Positions 1-10,920 are shown, numbered from the stretch's first letter. The stretch: DNA of 49,984 bases from Acidovorax sp. Root219 (GCF_001428665.1 NZ_LMIJ01000007.1:135159-185142), one strand, 5' to 3'. Numbers and translations: made by a program. Notes: generated by a model not told the origin, from the letters alone.

Positions 1-4
1 TTGA

Positions 5-32
5 AGTGGCCGAAAATCTCTTTTCAACCACC
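5..32 (-). other. 12-bp RNA hairpin with GAGA loop at left edge
   Basis: Read on the minus strand, positions 32-21 pair with 16-5 through 12 consecutive pairs (three of them G-U), closing a four-base GAGA loop. It lies about 45 bases downstream of the minus-strand promoter at 83-112, so it would sit in the 5' leader of a transcript leaving the window to the left. It could be a processing or anti-termination element ahead of a stable RNA, but the gene it serves is outside the window. Confidence 0.45.
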
Positions 33-82
33 CTTTTCAGACTTCATTCACACTGTGTATGTCGTCATCATCAGAGCCTTGA

Positions 83-112
83 ATTATAGACAGGTTTTTA
101 GCGGTTTTGCAA
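83..112 (-). promoter_or_regulatory. Leftward sigma-70-type promoter after gltX
   Basis: On the minus strand TTGCAA (112-107) is followed after an 18-base spacer by a perfect TATAAT (88-83). It overlaps the last codons of gltX and points out of the window. Such a strong promoter immediately after a tRNA synthetase gene fits a tRNA, rRNA or other highly expressed unit to the left, but no such gene is visible in the 82 bases left of it. Confidence 0.55.
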
Positions 113-1522
113 ACGAACGCCAACTTTTTCGCGTCCAACCAATTCCAGCACCGCATCGACCGACGGAGTATGCGCCGTTCCGACCGTCAGCACACGCACG
201 GGCATGGCCAGTTGGGGCATCTTCAGGCCCTGTGCAGCCAGCACCTGCTTGAAGGCGGCGCTGATCGCGGCCTTGTTCCACTCGCAAGTGGCCAGTGCTG
301 CAGCCAACGCATCGATGGCGGGGGCGATGGCCTCGGTCACATGCTGGGTGCGCTCGGCTTCGTTGGGGGTCACGTCGCCATAGAACACCTGGGCCCAGTC
401 GGCCAGGGCCACCGTGGTGTCGCAGCGGTCCTTGAACAGTGCGCAGATGCGGGGCAGGCGGCCATCGGCCAGCTCGGCCGCGGCCACACCGCGCTTTTGC
501 AGCAGGGCCGACACCAGGGCGGCCAGGGCCTCGTCGTCCATGGCCTTGAGGTGCTGGGCGTTCACCCAGCGCAGCTTGGCCTCGTCGAACTGGGCGGCGC
601 TGCGGCCCAGGTGGTCGAGGTTGAACCATTCCAGAAACTGCTGGCGGCTGAAGATCTCGTCGTCGCCGTGGCTCCAGCCCAGGCGGGCCAGGTAGTTGAC
701 CATGGCGTCGGGCAGGTAGCCTTCGTCGCGGTACTGGGTGACGGGCTTGGCGCCGTTGCGCTTGCTCATCTTCTCGCCCTGCTCGTTCAGGACGGTGGGC
801 AGGTGGGCATAGACCGGCGGCTCCTTGCCCAGCGCGCGGAAGATGTTGATCTGGCGCGGTGTGTTGTTCACATGGTCGTCGCCACGGATCACATGGGTGA
901 TGGCCATGTCGATATCGTCCACCACCACGCAGAAGTTGTAGGTGGGCGTACCGTCGGGGCGCGCGATCACCAGGTCGTCGAGCTCATCGTTGCTGATCTC
1001 GATGCGGCCCTTGACCTTGTCGTCCCAGGCGACCACGCCGCCCTGCGGGTTCTTGAAGCGCAGCACGGGCTGCACGCCTTCGGGGATGGCCGGCAAGGTC
1101 TTGCCGGGCTCGGGGCGCCAGGTGCCGTCGTAGCGCGGCTTTTCCTTGGCGGCCATCTGCGCCTCGCGCAGGGCGTCGAGCTCGGCGATGCCCATGTAGC
1201 AGGGGTACACGAGGCCGGTGGCCTTGAGGTCTTCGAGCACCGCGCGGTAGCGGTCCATGCGCTGCATCTGGTAGAACGGCCCCTCATCGGGCTGCATGCT
1301 CAGCCATTCCATGCTTTCCAGGATCACGTCCACCGCAATCTGGCTGGAGCGCTCCACGTCCGTGTCTTCGATGCGCAGGATGAAGTCGCCGCCCATGGCG
1401 CGCGCGAAGGCCCAGGGGTACAGGGCCGAACGGATGTTGCCCAGGTGGATGAAGCCCGTGGGCGATGGCGCAAAGCGCGTGCGCACGCGGCCGGTGGCGA
1501 GGGTGTTGTTCTGGTCGGTCAT
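98..1522 (-). CDS. gltX: Glutamyl-tRNA synthetase
   Basis: 474-residue class I aminoacyl-tRNA synthetase that charges tRNA-Glu with glutamate in the cytoplasm. The HIGH-type motif is HLGN at residues 26-29, inside the [11 protein letters not shown] block, and the KMSKR loop is at 251-255; both ATP-binding signatures are intact. Length and N-terminal start match bacterial GltX of about 470 residues. The ATG at 1522 is the only start that places the PSPTG block at its usual distance. It is followed on the same strand by a strong outward promoter. The next gene upstream on this strand is purF, about 215 bases away, with a hairpin between, so gltX probably has its own promoter. Identification is firm; the discriminating GltX versus non-discriminating GlxRS question was not resolved. 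Confidence 0.97.
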   Translation of the reverse strand: MTDQNNTLATGRVRTRFAPSPTGFIHLGNIRSALYPWAFARAMGGDFILRIEDTDVERSSQIAVDVILESMEWLSMQPDEGPFYQMQRMDRYRAVLEDLKATGLVYPCYMGIAELDALREAQMAAKEKPRYDGTWRPEPGKTLPAIPEGVQPVLRFKNPQGGVVAWDDKVKGRIEISNDELDDLVIARPDGTPTYNFCVVVDDIDMAITHVIRGDDHVNNTPRQINIFRALGKEPPVYAHLPTVLNEQGEKMSKRNGAKPVTQYRDEGYLPDAMVNYLARLGWSHGDDEIFSRQQFLEWFNLDHLGRSAAQFDEAKLRWVNAQHLKAMDDEALAALVSALLQKRGVAAAELADGRLPRICALFKDRCDTTVALADWAQVFYGDVTPNEAERTQHVTEAIAPAIDALAAALATCEWNKAAISAAFKQVLAAQGLKMPQLAMPVRVLTVGTAHTPSVDAVLELVGREKVGVRLQNR

Positions 1523-1704
1523 AGGTCTTGCTGTGTGGACCGCCCTGCCCTGCCGCGGTAAAGGCAGGCACGAGGGCGGCGGTCAATGCCGGTAATGATA
1601 AGTGCCGCGCCACAGGCTCCGGGGTTGCGCCCCGGTTCCGCGCTCCTCAAACGGCATGGGCGCCCCGTTTGATCGGTGCGCCCACGAATGGCTGCCAAGC
1701 AGGG

Positions 1705-1728
1705 ATGCAGCCTCGCCCGAGGCTGCAT
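1705..1728 (-). terminator. Hairpin after purF
   Basis: Perfect 11-base inverted repeat (1705-1715 with 1718-1728) lying 10 bases past the purF stop on the minus strand. The stem is G/C-rich but no U-tract follows, so it is a candidate terminator or 3' stabiliser rather than a textbook intrinsic terminator. Confidence 0.45.
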
Positions 1729-1737
1729 TCAGCGCGC

Positions 1738-3243
1738 TCAGGCGTCTTGAGCGTTGGGGAGCGCCAGGCGCGAAGTGTCTTCCTCGTTCTCTTCCACACC
1801 CACGCGGCCTTCGTTCAGGCGCGCGATGTCTTCGGCGGTGATGTCGCCCGTCACATAGGTGCCGTCGAAGCACGATGCGTCGAAACCGACGATGGCCTTG
1901 TTGAGCGAGCCGATGGCGCGCTTCATGCCGTCCACGTCCTGGTAGATCAGGGCGTCGCAGCCGATGACCTGGCGGATCTCTTCCACCGTGCGGCCATGGG
2001 CCACCAGCTCGCTGCTGGTGGGCATGTCGATGCCGTACACGTTGGGGTAGCGCACTGGCGGCGCGGCGCTGGCCAGGTAGACGTTGCGGGCACCGGCGTC
2101 GCGCGCCATCTGCACGATCTCGCGAGAGGTGGTGCCGCGCACGATGGAATCGTCCACCAGCAGCACGTTGCGGCCCTTGAACTCGCTGGCGATCACGTTG
2201 AGCTTCTGGCGCACGGACTTCTTGCGCACGCCCTGTCCCGGCATTATGAAGGTGCGGCCCACGTAGCGGTTCTTCACGAAACCCTCGCGGTACGGCACGC
2301 CCAGCAGGTGCGCCAGTTGCGTGGCGCTGGGGCGACTCGATTCGGGGATCGGGATGATCACATCGATCTCGTTGGGTGGCACGGTGGAGACCACGCGCTT
2401 GGCCAGGGCCTCGCCCAGGTTCAGGCGGGCCTGGTAGACCGAGATGCCGTCGAGCACCGAATCGGGGCGTGCCAGGTACACGAACTCGAAGATGCAGGGG
2501 TTGAGCTGCGGGTTCTCGGCGCACTGGGCCGAATGCACGGTGCCGTCGAGCGTGATGAACACGGCCTCGCCGGGTTCGACATTGCGCTCGAACACGTGCG
2601 ATGTGCCTTCCAGCGCCACCGATTCGCTGCCCACCATGACGTTGCCGTCCGCACTGCGGCCGATGGCCAGCGGGCGGATGCCATGCGGGTCGCGGAAGGC
2701 CAGCAGGCCGTGGCCGGCGATCATGGCGATCACGGCATACGAGCCCTTGATGCGCTTGTGCACGGCACGCACGGCGTCGAACACATTTTCGGGCCGCAGC
2801 GGTACGCCTGCGGTGGCGCGCTCGAGTTCGTGCGCGAACACGTTGAGCAGCACTTCCGAGTCGCTGTCGGTGTTGGTGTGGCGGTGGTCGGTCTGGAACA
2901 GCTCCGTGCGCAGCGTTTGGGCATTGGTCAGGTTGCCGTTGTGCACCAGCACCAGGCCGAAAGGCGCGTTCACGTAGAAGGGCTGTGCCTCTTCTTCGCT
3001 GTACGCGTTGCCGGCGGTAGGGTAGCGCACCTGGCCCAGGCCCACACTGCCGGGCAAGGCCCGCATGTTGCGCGTGCGGAACACGTCGCGCACCATGCCC
3101 TTGGCCTTGTGCATGAAGAACTTGCGGCCCTGCTGGGTCACGATGCCGGCGGCATCCTGGCCCCGGTGCTGCAGCAGCAGCAACGCGTCATAGATCAACT
3201 GATTGACGGGCGCGGTACTGACGACGCCGACGATTCCACACAT
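1738..3243 (-). CDS. purF: Amidophosphoribosyltransferase
   Basis: 501-residue enzyme catalysing the committed step of purine synthesis: glutamine plus PRPP gives 5-phosphoribosylamine. The start is the ATG at 3243, because MCGIVG exposes Cys2 as the N-terminal nucleophile of the Ntn glutaminase domain after Met removal; longer upstream in-frame starts would bury it. The glutaminase domain covers about residues 2-230, with HNGNLTN near 101. The phosphoribosyltransferase domain carries the PRPP loop DDSIVRGTTS at 364-373. It lies 72 bases downstream of cvpA on the same strand, the classic cvpA-purF neighbourhood also seen in E. coli, and ends in a hairpin. Product call is very secure. Confidence 0.97.
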   Translation of the reverse strand: MCGIVGVVSTAPVNQLIYDALLLLQHRGQDAAGIVTQQGRKFFMHKAKGMVRDVFRTRNMRALPGSVGLGQVRYPTAGNAYSEEEAQPFYVNAPFGLVLVHNGNLTNAQTLRTELFQTDHRHTNTDSDSEVLLNVFAHELERATAGVPLRPENVFDAVRAVHKRIKGSYAVIAMIAGHGLLAFRDPHGIRPLAIGRSADGNVMVGSESVALEGTSHVFERNVEPGEAVFITLDGTVHSAQCAENPQLNPCIFEFVYLARPDSVLDGISVYQARLNLGEALAKRVVSTVPPNEIDVIIPIPESSRPSATQLAHLLGVPYREGFVKNRYVGRTFIMPGQGVRKKSVRQKLNVIASEFKGRNVLLVDDSIVRGTTSREIVQMARDAGARNVYLASAAPPVRYPNVYGIDMPTSSELVAHGRTVEEIRQVIGCDALIYQDVDGMKRAIGSLNKAIVGFDASCFDGTYVTGDITAEDIARLNEGRVGVEENEEDTSRLALPNAQDA

Positions 3244-3315
3244 AGTTCGTTTCCATCCGTTTGCGGGAACATCCCCGCTGCAAACCCACGACAACCGCTT
3301 CTGGCCGTTGCCGCC

Positions 3316-3828
3316 TCACGAAGGCAAGTGCCTTGTAAATTCTTCCGGAAGCGCCGGTTTCAACCCTTCGAGCACCTGGGTCAATACCGGTGCACCCCGC
3401 GATTCCTGCCACCACGCAGCCTCGTGCAGGGGCGTGAGCCCCGCCACCACGGCCACGGCCAGCAGCAGCACCATGCCCCGCAGCACCCCGAAGGCCGCAC
3501 CCAGCGTGCGGTCCACCGGGCGCAGGCCGATGGACTCCACCAGCTTCTTGACCAGCCACGCCACGAATCCGCACGCAAACACCGCACCGATGAACACCAG
3601 GGCAAAGCCCGCCGCATAGCGCAGGCCCGCAGCCGATTCGCCCATGGGCAGCAAGGCCGCCATATCGTCGGCCAGCCACTGCGCCACAAAAAACGCCACC
3701 ACCCATCCCACCAGGGACAGCACTTCATACACCAGGCCACGCCAGGCCCCCATCAGCATGGAGGCCAGGAGCACGGCCACGAAAACCCAGTCCAGCGCGG
3801 CCATCACCGGCGCAGCCTGCTCCGGCAT
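3316..3828 (-). CDS. cvpA: CvpA family inner-membrane protein
   Basis: 170-residue membrane protein of the CvpA (colicin V production) family. It shows about four hydrophobic segments: near residues 12-30, 36-52, 70-92 and 112-128, with the family-typical GAWRGLVYEV stretch after the first. The biochemical role of the family is unsettled; it is linked to envelope homeostasis and colicin V export in enterobacteria. The ATG at 3828 overlaps the stop of the upstream SPOR gene by one base (TGATG), which implies translational coupling; an internal Met at residue 8 is an alternative start. Placement between a DedD-like gene and purF is the conserved proteobacterial arrangement and supports the call. 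Confidence 0.9.
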   Translation of the reverse strand: MPEQAAPVMAALDWVFVAVLLASMLMGAWRGLVYEVLSLVGWVVAFFVAQWLADDMAALLPMGESAAGLRYAAGFALVFIGAVFACGFVAWLVKKLVESIGLRPVDRTLGAAFGVLRGMVLLLAVAVVAGLTPLHEAAWWQESRGAPVLTQVLEGLKPALPEEFTRHLPS

Positions 3829-4727
3829 CAGAGCGTCAGCACCGACGCCGACAGTTCCAGCGCGCGGATCTTGCCTGCCGCCTTGTCCGCATCGGCGCGG
3901 TTGTTGAAGGGGCCCACGCGCACCCGGGTGCGCTTGCCGTCCTTGGTATCCACCACCTGCACAAAGGTCTTGAGGCCGGAGCGCTCCACCTTGGTGCGCG
4001 CCTCGCGGGCCTTGTCCGCGTCGGCGAACGCGCCCACCTGCACGATGAAACGGGCATCCTCGGAGCTGGCCGAAGCCACGGCGGCAGCGGCCGGTGCAGC
4101 GGTGCGGCCCTCCAGCAGGGCACGGGCGCGGGCGGCTTCGTCGTTGGCGCGGGCAGGTGGCGCCGCAGGCGTGGGGGCCGGGGCGGGCGCTGCAGCCACA
4201 GGCCTGGGCTCCGGCTTCGGCTCGGGCTTGTGCTCGGGTTTGGGGGCCGGCTCGGGCTTGGGCGCGGCGGCCACCACCGGCGGCTTGGGCACCATCGCGG
4301 GCTTGGGGCTGGCGATGATCTCCTCGCCCTCGCTCAGGCCATTGCCTGCGCTGGCCTGGCCCACCGCAGCGCGGTTGCCGGAGGGCGTGGCCGGCGCCGC
4401 TTGGCGTGCCACGGCCGCAGAGGCTGGCGCAGGCGATGGGGCCTGCGCGGCAGCGGGTGCGGGCACCACCACGGGCGCGGTCTTGTTGCGGTCGGGGATC
4501 TCGATGGGAATGTCCACCGCAATGGGGCGCGGCTGGGTGTCGAACAGCAGCGGAAACCCCACCACCCCCAGGGCCACCAGCACCGCCGCACCAATGAGGC
4601 GGTGGCGCGCACGCCGGCGCATCGCTTCGATGCTTTCGGCGGGGGGCGCTGCGCGCGAGCGCTTGGCCGGCTTGTCGGCCGGTGCGGGTTCACTCTGACC
4701 GGGCCACCGAAACTTGAAAAATGCCAT
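3828..4727 (-). CDS. SPOR-domain cell-division protein (DedD-like)
   Basis: 299-residue single-pass membrane protein. A basic N-terminus is followed by one hydrophobic segment (about residues 46-66) and a TQPRPIAVDIPIEIPDR block typical of DedD-type proteins. Next comes a long Ala/Pro/Lys-rich periplasmic linker (about 80-215) with KPEPKPEP-type repeats. The C-terminal SPOR domain (about 225-299) starts FIVQVGAFAD. SPOR domains bind peptidoglycan stripped of stem peptides at the division septum, so a septal role is expected from family knowledge. It sits between folC and cvpA with one-base overlap into cvpA. Assigning it as DedD itself rests on position and architecture. Confidence 0.88.
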   Translation of the reverse strand: MAFFKFRWPGQSEPAPADKPAKRSRAAPPAESIEAMRRRARHRLIGAAVLVALGVVGFPLLFDTQPRPIAVDIPIEIPDRNKTAPVVVPAPAAAQAPSPAPASAAVARQAAPATPSGNRAAVGQASAGNGLSEGEEIIASPKPAMVPKPPVVAAAPKPEPAPKPEHKPEPKPEPRPVAAAPAPAPTPAAPPARANDEAARARALLEGRTAAPAAAAVASASSEDARFIVQVGAFADADKAREARTKVERSGLKTFVQVVDTKDGKRTRVRVGPFNNRADADKAAGKIRALELSASVLTL

Positions 4728-4751
4728 GGAGTTGAGACTCGTGCGGGGTGC

Positions 4752-6080
4752 TTACGCGCCCAGATGTTTGGCGTGCAGGCGGGGGGTGCCGTTGATCAAT
4801 ACCCCGCCCACCGTGTAGAACGAGCCAAAGACCACGATTCTATCAGCGGGCCCTGCCGCCGCCACGGCGGCCTGCAGTGCCTGCATGGGGTCTTGGTGCA
4901 CGCTGGTGGCCACCTCGCGGCGCCCGCCGGCCACCATCTGCAGGGCGTTCCACTTCTGCTGCACCGCCGCCCCCGTCTCGGCCCGCGCCGTGGGCAGGCT
5001 GGTGAAGTACCAGCGGTCCACCAGCGGGCCCACCTTGGCCAGCATGGTGGCCAGGTCTTTGTCCGCCATGGCGCCGAACACGGCGTGCGTGGTGGGGAAG
5101 AAGCCCATCGCATCCAGGTTGGCCGTGAGGGCCGCCACCGAATGCGGGTTGTGCGCCACGTCCAGCACCAGCGTGGGCTCGCCCGGCACGATCTGGAAGC
5201 GCCCGGGCAGCTCCACCATGGCCATGCCGGTGCGCACGGCCTGGGCCGTGACGGGAATGCGGTCGCGCAGCGCCTCGAAGGCGGCCAGCACGCCGGCGGC
5301 ATTCACCAGTTGGTTGGCGCCGCGCAACGAGGGGTAGGCCAGGCCTGCGTAGCGGCGCCCGCGCCCGGCCCAACTCCACTGCTGCTTGTCGCCCGAGACA
5401 TTGAAGTCGCGGCCCGAGCGCCACAGGTCGGCGCCGATCTCGGTGGCATGGTCCACCACGCTCTGCGGGGCCATGGGGTCGCTCACGATCACCGGGCGGC
5501 CGGTGCGCATGATGCCGGCCTTCTCGCGACCGATGCTTTCGCGGTCCTTGCCCAGAAATTCGGTATGGTCGATGTCGATGCTGGTGATGATGGCGCAGTC
5601 GGCGTCGATGATGTTGGTGGCGTCGAGCCGCCCGCCCAGGCCCACCTCCAGGATCGCCAGGTCCAGGCGCGCCTGGCTCATGAGCCGCAGGATGGCCAGC
5701 GTGCTGAACTCGAAGTAGGTCAGCGAGATGGCCTCGCCGCCCTGCACCCGGGCGGCCTCCACCGCCGCGAAGTGCGGCACCAGGTCGGCGGCGGCCACGA
5801 TCTCGCCATGCACGCGGCAGCGCTCTTCGAAATGCACCAGGTGCGGCGAGGTGTAGACCCCCGTGCGGTAGCCCGATTGCAGGCCCACGGCCTCCAGCAT
5901 GGCGCAGGTGGATCCCTTGCCATTGGTGCCCGCCACGGTGATCACCGGGCAGTCGAAGCGCAGCGCCATGCGGCGGGCCACTTCGCTGACCCGGTCCAGG
6001 CCCATGTCGATGTTGTGGGGGTGCAGCTGCTCGCAGTGCTGCAGCCAGCCTTCCAGGGTGTCGATATTATTGGTGTGCAT
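4752..6080 (-). CDS. folC: Bifunctional dihydrofolate / folylpolyglutamate synthase
   Basis: 442-residue Mur-ligase-family enzyme. It joins dihydropteroate to glutamate and extends the glutamate tail of folates, using ATP. The P-loop GTNGKGS lies near residue 52, preceded by MGLDRVSEVARR, a block typical of FolC; DIDHTEFLG supplies central-domain metal and nucleotide contacts and LDVAHNPHS marks the C-terminal domain. I chose the ATG at 6080 (MHTNNIDTLEGW); a start 45 bases further upstream is possible but adds residues not expected in the family. Usually accD precedes folC in betaproteobacteria; here an ArsC-like gene diverges instead, only 57 bases away. Confidence 0.95.
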   Translation of the reverse strand: MHTNNIDTLEGWLQHCEQLHPHNIDMGLDRVSEVARRMALRFDCPVITVAGTNGKGSTCAMLEAVGLQSGYRTGVYTSPHLVHFEERCRVHGEIVAAADLVPHFAAVEAARVQGGEAISLTYFEFSTLAILRLMSQARLDLAILEVGLGGRLDATNIIDADCAIITSIDIDHTEFLGKDRESIGREKAGIMRTGRPVIVSDPMAPQSVVDHATEIGADLWRSGRDFNVSGDKQQWSWAGRGRRYAGLAYPSLRGANQLVNAAGVLAAFEALRDRIPVTAQAVRTGMAMVELPGRFQIVPGEPTLVLDVAHNPHSVAALTANLDAMGFFPTTHAVFGAMADKDLATMLAKVGPLVDRWYFTSLPTARAETGAAVQQKWNALQMVAGGRREVATSVHQDPMQALQAAVAAAGPADRIVVFGSFYTVGGVLINGTPRLHAKHLGA

Positions 6081-6137
6081 ACAGCCCGCGATTGTCGCCG
6101 AGCCCACGGTCACACACATCCTCAAGCCCTATTTCCC

Positions 6138-6527
6138 ATGACAACTGCACCCACTATCACCGTCTACGGCATTCCCAACTGCGATACCGTCAAGAAGTCG
6201 CGCACCTGGTTCACCGACCAGGGCCTGGCCCACGTGTTCCACGATTTCAAGAAGCAAGGCGTGCCGGCCGACCGCCTGCCCGGCTGGCTGGCAGCTGCGG
6301 GGCGTGACAAGCTCGTCAACCGCCAAGGCACCACCTGGCGCAAGCTCGACGCAGACACCCAGGCCGCCGTGACCGACGACGCCAGCGCCAGCGCCCTGCT
6401 GCAGGCCCAGCCCAGCGTGGTCAAACGCCCTGTGGTGGAGTGGGTGCAGGGCGGCACCACCCGTATTTCGGTCGGCTTTGTGCCCGAAACCTGGAACGAA
6501 TGGGATTCAGCGGGCTCCAACAGCTGA
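6138..6527 (+). CDS. ArsC/Spx-family reductase-like protein (YffB type)
   Basis: 129-residue thioredoxin-fold protein of the ArsC/Spx superfamily. The N-terminus reads ITVYGIPNCDTVKKSRTW, with a single active-site-position Cys followed by DTVKKS, the signature of the YffB branch; a DFKKQG segment and a NRQGTTWRKL loop follow as in that family. No arsenic genes are nearby, so arsenate reduction is not supported. YffB proteins are thought to act as glutathione-dependent thiol reductases, but their physiological substrate is unknown. It starts 57 bases from the divergent folC. The ATG at 6138 is chosen because the open frame upstream of it is merely antisense to folC. Confidence 0.85.
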   Translation: MTTAPTITVYGIPNCDTVKKSRTWFTDQGLAHVFHDFKKQGVPADRLPGWLAAAGRDKLVNRQGTTWRKLDADTQAAVTDDASASALLQAQPSVVKRPVVEWVQGGTTRISVGFVPETWNEWDSAGSNS

Positions 6528-6673
6528 CATCGCAGAGATTGCGTGCACTGAAACCGGAGATATTGCACAAATCTTTACGCAGTTTTACGGCCTGCCCACC
6601 CGGTATTGACGGGTTGCGCCTAAACTTTTCAACAGTCTGGTGCGTTATGTACCGACCTGAAAGGAGTTTCTCC

Positions 6674-7297
6674 ATGAAAAAGATCGTCATTTTTTCCGCC
6701 ATGGCAGCCATTGCCTCCCTGGCCGCGGCCCAGGAACAGGGCCGCGTGCTCTCAACCACCCCCATCGTCCAGCAGGTGGCCGTGCCCCAGCAGGTATGCA
6801 ACAACGAAACCGTGTACAGCGGCAACCGCACCACGGGTGGCGGCGCAGTGATTGGCGCCATTGCCGGCGGTGCCGTCGGCAACCAGATCGGCAAGGGCAG
6901 TGGCCGCGCGGCGGCTACGGCACTGGGCCTGATCGGTGGTGCCGTGCTGGGCAACAACATCGAGGGCGGCCAGCCGCAGTACGAGAACGTGCAGCGCTGC
7001 CAGAACCAGACCTACTACGAGAACCGCACCGTGGGCTACAACGTGACCTACGAATACGCAGGCCGCCAGTACACCACCCGCACCCAGTACGACCCGGGCC
7101 GCTGGATCCCCGTGAGCGTGCAGCCGGGCCAGACCTACTCCACGGAGCCCTCGTACCAGCAGGGCTACGCCCAGCCCGGCGTGGTCACCTCAACCTACCC
7201 GGCACCGCCCCCCACCTATGTGACGCCCCCGGTCACGGTGATCGAGTACGGCTACGACCGCTCGTACCACCACCCGCGCAATCCCTACTGGCGCTAA
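6674..7297 (+). CDS. Glycine-zipper 2TM-domain envelope protein
   Basis: 207-residue exported protein. A signal peptide (residues 1-19, ending SLAAAQ) is followed by a glycine-zipper stretch (about 52-95) with GGGAVIGAIAGGAVGNQIGKG and LGLIGGAVLGNN, which matches the 2TM glycine-zipper domain (Rick_17kDa_Anti type) of outer-membrane-associated proteins. The region 100-140 is Tyr/Asn/Gln-rich and the C-terminus is Pro/Tyr-rich. No lipobox Cys is seen, so it is probably not a lipoprotein. A strong ribosome-binding site AAAGGAG precedes the ATG by 8 bases. The gene stands alone: promoter gap before it and a strong intrinsic terminator after it. Specific function unknown. Confidence 0.85.
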   Translation: MKKIVIFSAMAAIASLAAAQEQGRVLSTTPIVQQVAVPQQVCNNETVYSGNRTTGGGAVIGAIAGGAVGNQIGKGSGRAAATALGLIGGAVLGNNIEGGQPQYENVQRCQNQTYYENRTVGYNVTYEYAGRQYTTRTQYDPGRWIPVSVQPGQTYSTEPSYQQGYAQPGVVTSTYPAPPPTYVTPPVTVIEYGYDRSYHHPRNPYWR

Positions 7298-7405
7298 AAA
7301 CCGCTGAGTTCGGGCGGGCAGCCCAGGCAGCCGGCGGTATGAACACGCTGCCGGCCCAGTGACCATTGCCGTTGACGGCTGCCCTCCCCTGGCGTCCAGT
7401 CCTCC

Positions 7406-7432
7406 AAAGAGCCCTTCGGGGCTCTTTTTTTT
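7406..7432 (+). terminator. Intrinsic terminator of the glycine-zipper gene
   Basis: Nine-base-pair stem (AAAGAGCCC / GGGCTCTTT) closed by a C(UUCG)G tetraloop and running into eight consecutive T. This is a textbook Rho-independent terminator for the gene ending at 7297. Confidence 0.92.
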
Positions 7433-7509
7433 GCCCTGCGCCGTATCGAAAGCTTCCATGCGGCATGGTGGCCTAAAATCAGGGGTTTCCCTCTAACCAA
7501 CGCGCATCC

Positions 7510-9191
<1,682 letters not shown>

Positions 9192-9209
9192 CACCGCTCC
9201 CGCACCATT

Positions 9210-9237
9210 AAGAAAGCCACCCTCGGGTGGCTTTCTT
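9210..9237. terminator. Bidirectional terminator between argG and murB
   Basis: Perfect 13-base inverted repeat (9210-9222 with 9225-9237) with AAGAAAG / CTTTCTT outer arms, midway between the convergent stops of argG (9191) and murB (9263). The T-rich end is interrupted by one C on either strand, so it can serve both directions. Confidence 0.85.
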
Positions 9238-9262
9238 GCATTGGGGGGCGAACAGAAGCGGC

Positions 9263-10336
9263 CTATACAACCACCGGCTCAGGCTCCAGCCGGATGCCAA
9301 AGCGCTCGTACACGCTGGTTTGGATGGCCTTGGCCAGGGTCATCACCTCGCCGCCGGTCACGCTGTGGGCACCGCGCCCGCGGTTGACCAGCACCAGGGC
9401 CTGCTTTTCGTACACGCCGGCCTTGCCGATGGACTTACCCTTCCAGCCGCAGGCATCGATGAGCCAGCCGGCGGCCAGCTTGATGCTGCCATCGGGCATG
9501 GGGTAGTGCACGATCTTGGGCTCGCGCGCGATGATGTCGGCGCACTGCTCGGGCGATACCGTGGGGTTCTTGAAGAAACTGCCGGCATTGCCCACCACGG
9601 CGGGGTCGGGCAGCTTGGCGCGGCGGATATCGCACACCCAGTCGAACATCTGCTGCGCCGTGGGATGGTCGATGCCAGCCTCGGCCCTGCGGCGCTCCAG
9701 CTCCACGTAGCCCAGCACCGGCTTCCAGGGGCGCGGCAGTCGGAACCGCACATGCGTGATCACCGCGCGCCCGGCCAGGCCCATGCCGCGCGGCAGGCCA
9801 CCGGCCACCTCGGGTTGCGAAGGGGCGTGCTTGAACACCGAGTCGCGGTAGCCGAAGGCGCACTGTGCGGCGTTGAGCGTAAAGCGCTCGCCAGTGGCCA
9901 GGTCCATCGCGTCCAGCGACTCGAAGCGGTCCTGCAGTTCCACGCCATAGGCGCCGATGTTCTGCACTGGCGATGCCCCCACGGTGCCGGGGATCAGCGC
10001 CAGGTTTTCCAGGCCCGGATAGCCCTGCGCGAGGGTCCAGGCCACGCAGTCGTGCCAGACCTCGCCGGCACCGGCCTCGACGATGAAGGCCTTGGGGGTT
10101 TCCTCGACCAGGCGCAGGCCCTTGATCTCCATCTTGAGCACCACGGGGCGCACGTCACCGGTCAGAATGATGTTGCTGCCGCCGCCCAGCACAAAGACCG
10201 GGCTGCCAGACAGTTCTCTATCGGCCAGGAAGGCCGAAATATCATCGGCCGAGCGCACGCGCACCAGGGTTTGGGCGCGTGCCGCAATGCCGAAGGTGTT
10301 GAAGGGCTGCAAAGGGGCGTTTTTCTCGACTACCAT
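9263..10336 (-). CDS. murB: UDP-N-acetylenolpyruvoylglucosamine reductase
   Basis: 357-residue FAD enzyme that reduces UDP-GlcNAc-enolpyruvate to UDP-MurNAc with NADPH, an early cytoplasmic step of peptidoglycan synthesis. FAD-binding motif [10 protein letters not shown] is at 51-60 and NIGAYGVE near 126; the catalytic Ser sits in [10 protein letters not shown] (Ser253), and the C-terminal Glu lies in RLEPEP. The presence of the extended Tyr-loop region indicates type I (E. coli-like) MurB. The ATG at 10336 ([16 protein letters not shown]) is chosen because the motif NTFG is always near residue 12-15; longer frames upstream are antisense to yajQ. It diverges from yajQ over 73 bases. Confidence 0.95.
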   Translation of the reverse strand: MVVEKNAPLQPFNTFGIAARAQTLVRVRSADDISAFLADRELSGSPVFVLGGGSNIILTGDVRPVVLKMEIKGLRLVEETPKAFIVEAGAGEVWHDCVAWTLAQGYPGLENLALIPGTVGASPVQNIGAYGVELQDRFESLDAMDLATGERFTLNAAQCAFGYRDSVFKHAPSQPEVAGGLPRGMGLAGRAVITHVRFRLPRPWKPVLGYVELERRRAEAGIDHPTAQQMFDWVCDIRRAKLPDPAVVGNAGSFFKNPTVSPEQCADIIAREPKIVHYPMPDGSIKLAAGWLIDACGWKGKSIGKAGVYEKQALVLVNRGRGAHSVTGGEVMTLAKAIQTSVYERFGIRLEPEPVVV

Positions 10337-10409
10337 TGACCCGATTGTCGCACCCGCGCATCCTGGCGCTGCGGCGAAAACCGTATTCCCGAGAGAGAGA
10401 ACCACCACC

Positions 10410-10895
10410 ATGCCATCTTTTGACACCGTCTGCGAAGCCAACCTGGTCGAAGTGAAGAACGCGGTCGAGAACACCGCCAAGGAAATCGGCACCCGTTTCG
10501 ACTTCAAAGGCACGTCGGCCAGCATCGAGATCAAGGACAAGGACATCACGCTGATCGGCGATGCGGACTTCCAGCTCACCCAGATCGAAGACGTGCTGCG
10601 CAACAAGCTCACCAAGCGCAATGTGGACGTGCGCTTTCTGGACATGGGCGACGTGCAGAAAATGGGCGGCGACAAGGTCAAGCAGGTCATCAAAGTGCGC
10701 AACGGCATCGAAAGCGAGCTGGCCAAGAAGATCCAGAAGCTCATGAAGGAAAGCAAGCTCAAGGTGCAGGCCGCCATCCAGGAGGACAAGGTGCGCATCA
10801 CCGGCGCCAAGCGCGACGACCTGCAGGCCGCCATGGCACTGATCCGCAAGGACGTGACCGACGTGCCCCTGTCGTTCGACAATTTCCGCGACTGA
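10410..10895 (+). CDS. yajQ: YajQ family cyclic-di-GMP-binding / nucleotide-binding protein
   Basis: 161-residue protein, full-length match to the YajQ (DUF520, UPF0234) family: [18 protein letters not shown] at the start, [13 protein letters not shown] near residue 29, and a [21 protein letters not shown] block, made of two RNP-like folds. Xanthomonas YajQ proteins are reported to bind cyclic di-GMP and act through a LysR-type partner (established for that genus; inferred here). The ribosome-binding site is a GAGAGAGAGA run. It is divergent from murB and followed after 25 bases by the retropepsin gene and then the HD-GYP-like gene, so a three-gene transcript is likely. Confidence 0.93.
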   Translation: MPSFDTVCEANLVEVKNAVENTAKEIGTRFDFKGTSASIEIKDKDITLIGDADFQLTQIEDVLRNKLTKRNVDVRFLDMGDVQKMGGDKVKQVIKVRNGIESELAKKIQKLMKESKLKVQAAIQEDKVRITGAKRDDLQAAMALIRKDVTDVPLSFDNFRD

Positions 10896-10920
10896 ACGGA
10901 CCTGAGCGGCCTCGACCTCC

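Noticed and set aside
3244..3294. Extended N-terminus for purF
   Set aside because: PurF needs Cys as residue 2; a 17-residue leader would block the glutaminase nucleophile.
1528..4698. Very long plus-strand open frame of about 1056 codons over purF, cvpA and the SPOR gene
   Set aside because: It is antisense to three confidently assigned genes; its translation is rich in His/Ala/Gln with no domain. Such frames are common opposite high-G+C genes.
4230..6137. Long open frame upstream of, and in frame with, the ArsC-like gene
   Set aside because: The translated part before the ATG at 6138 is antisense to folC and the SPOR gene and has no family pattern; only the C-terminal 129 residues are real.
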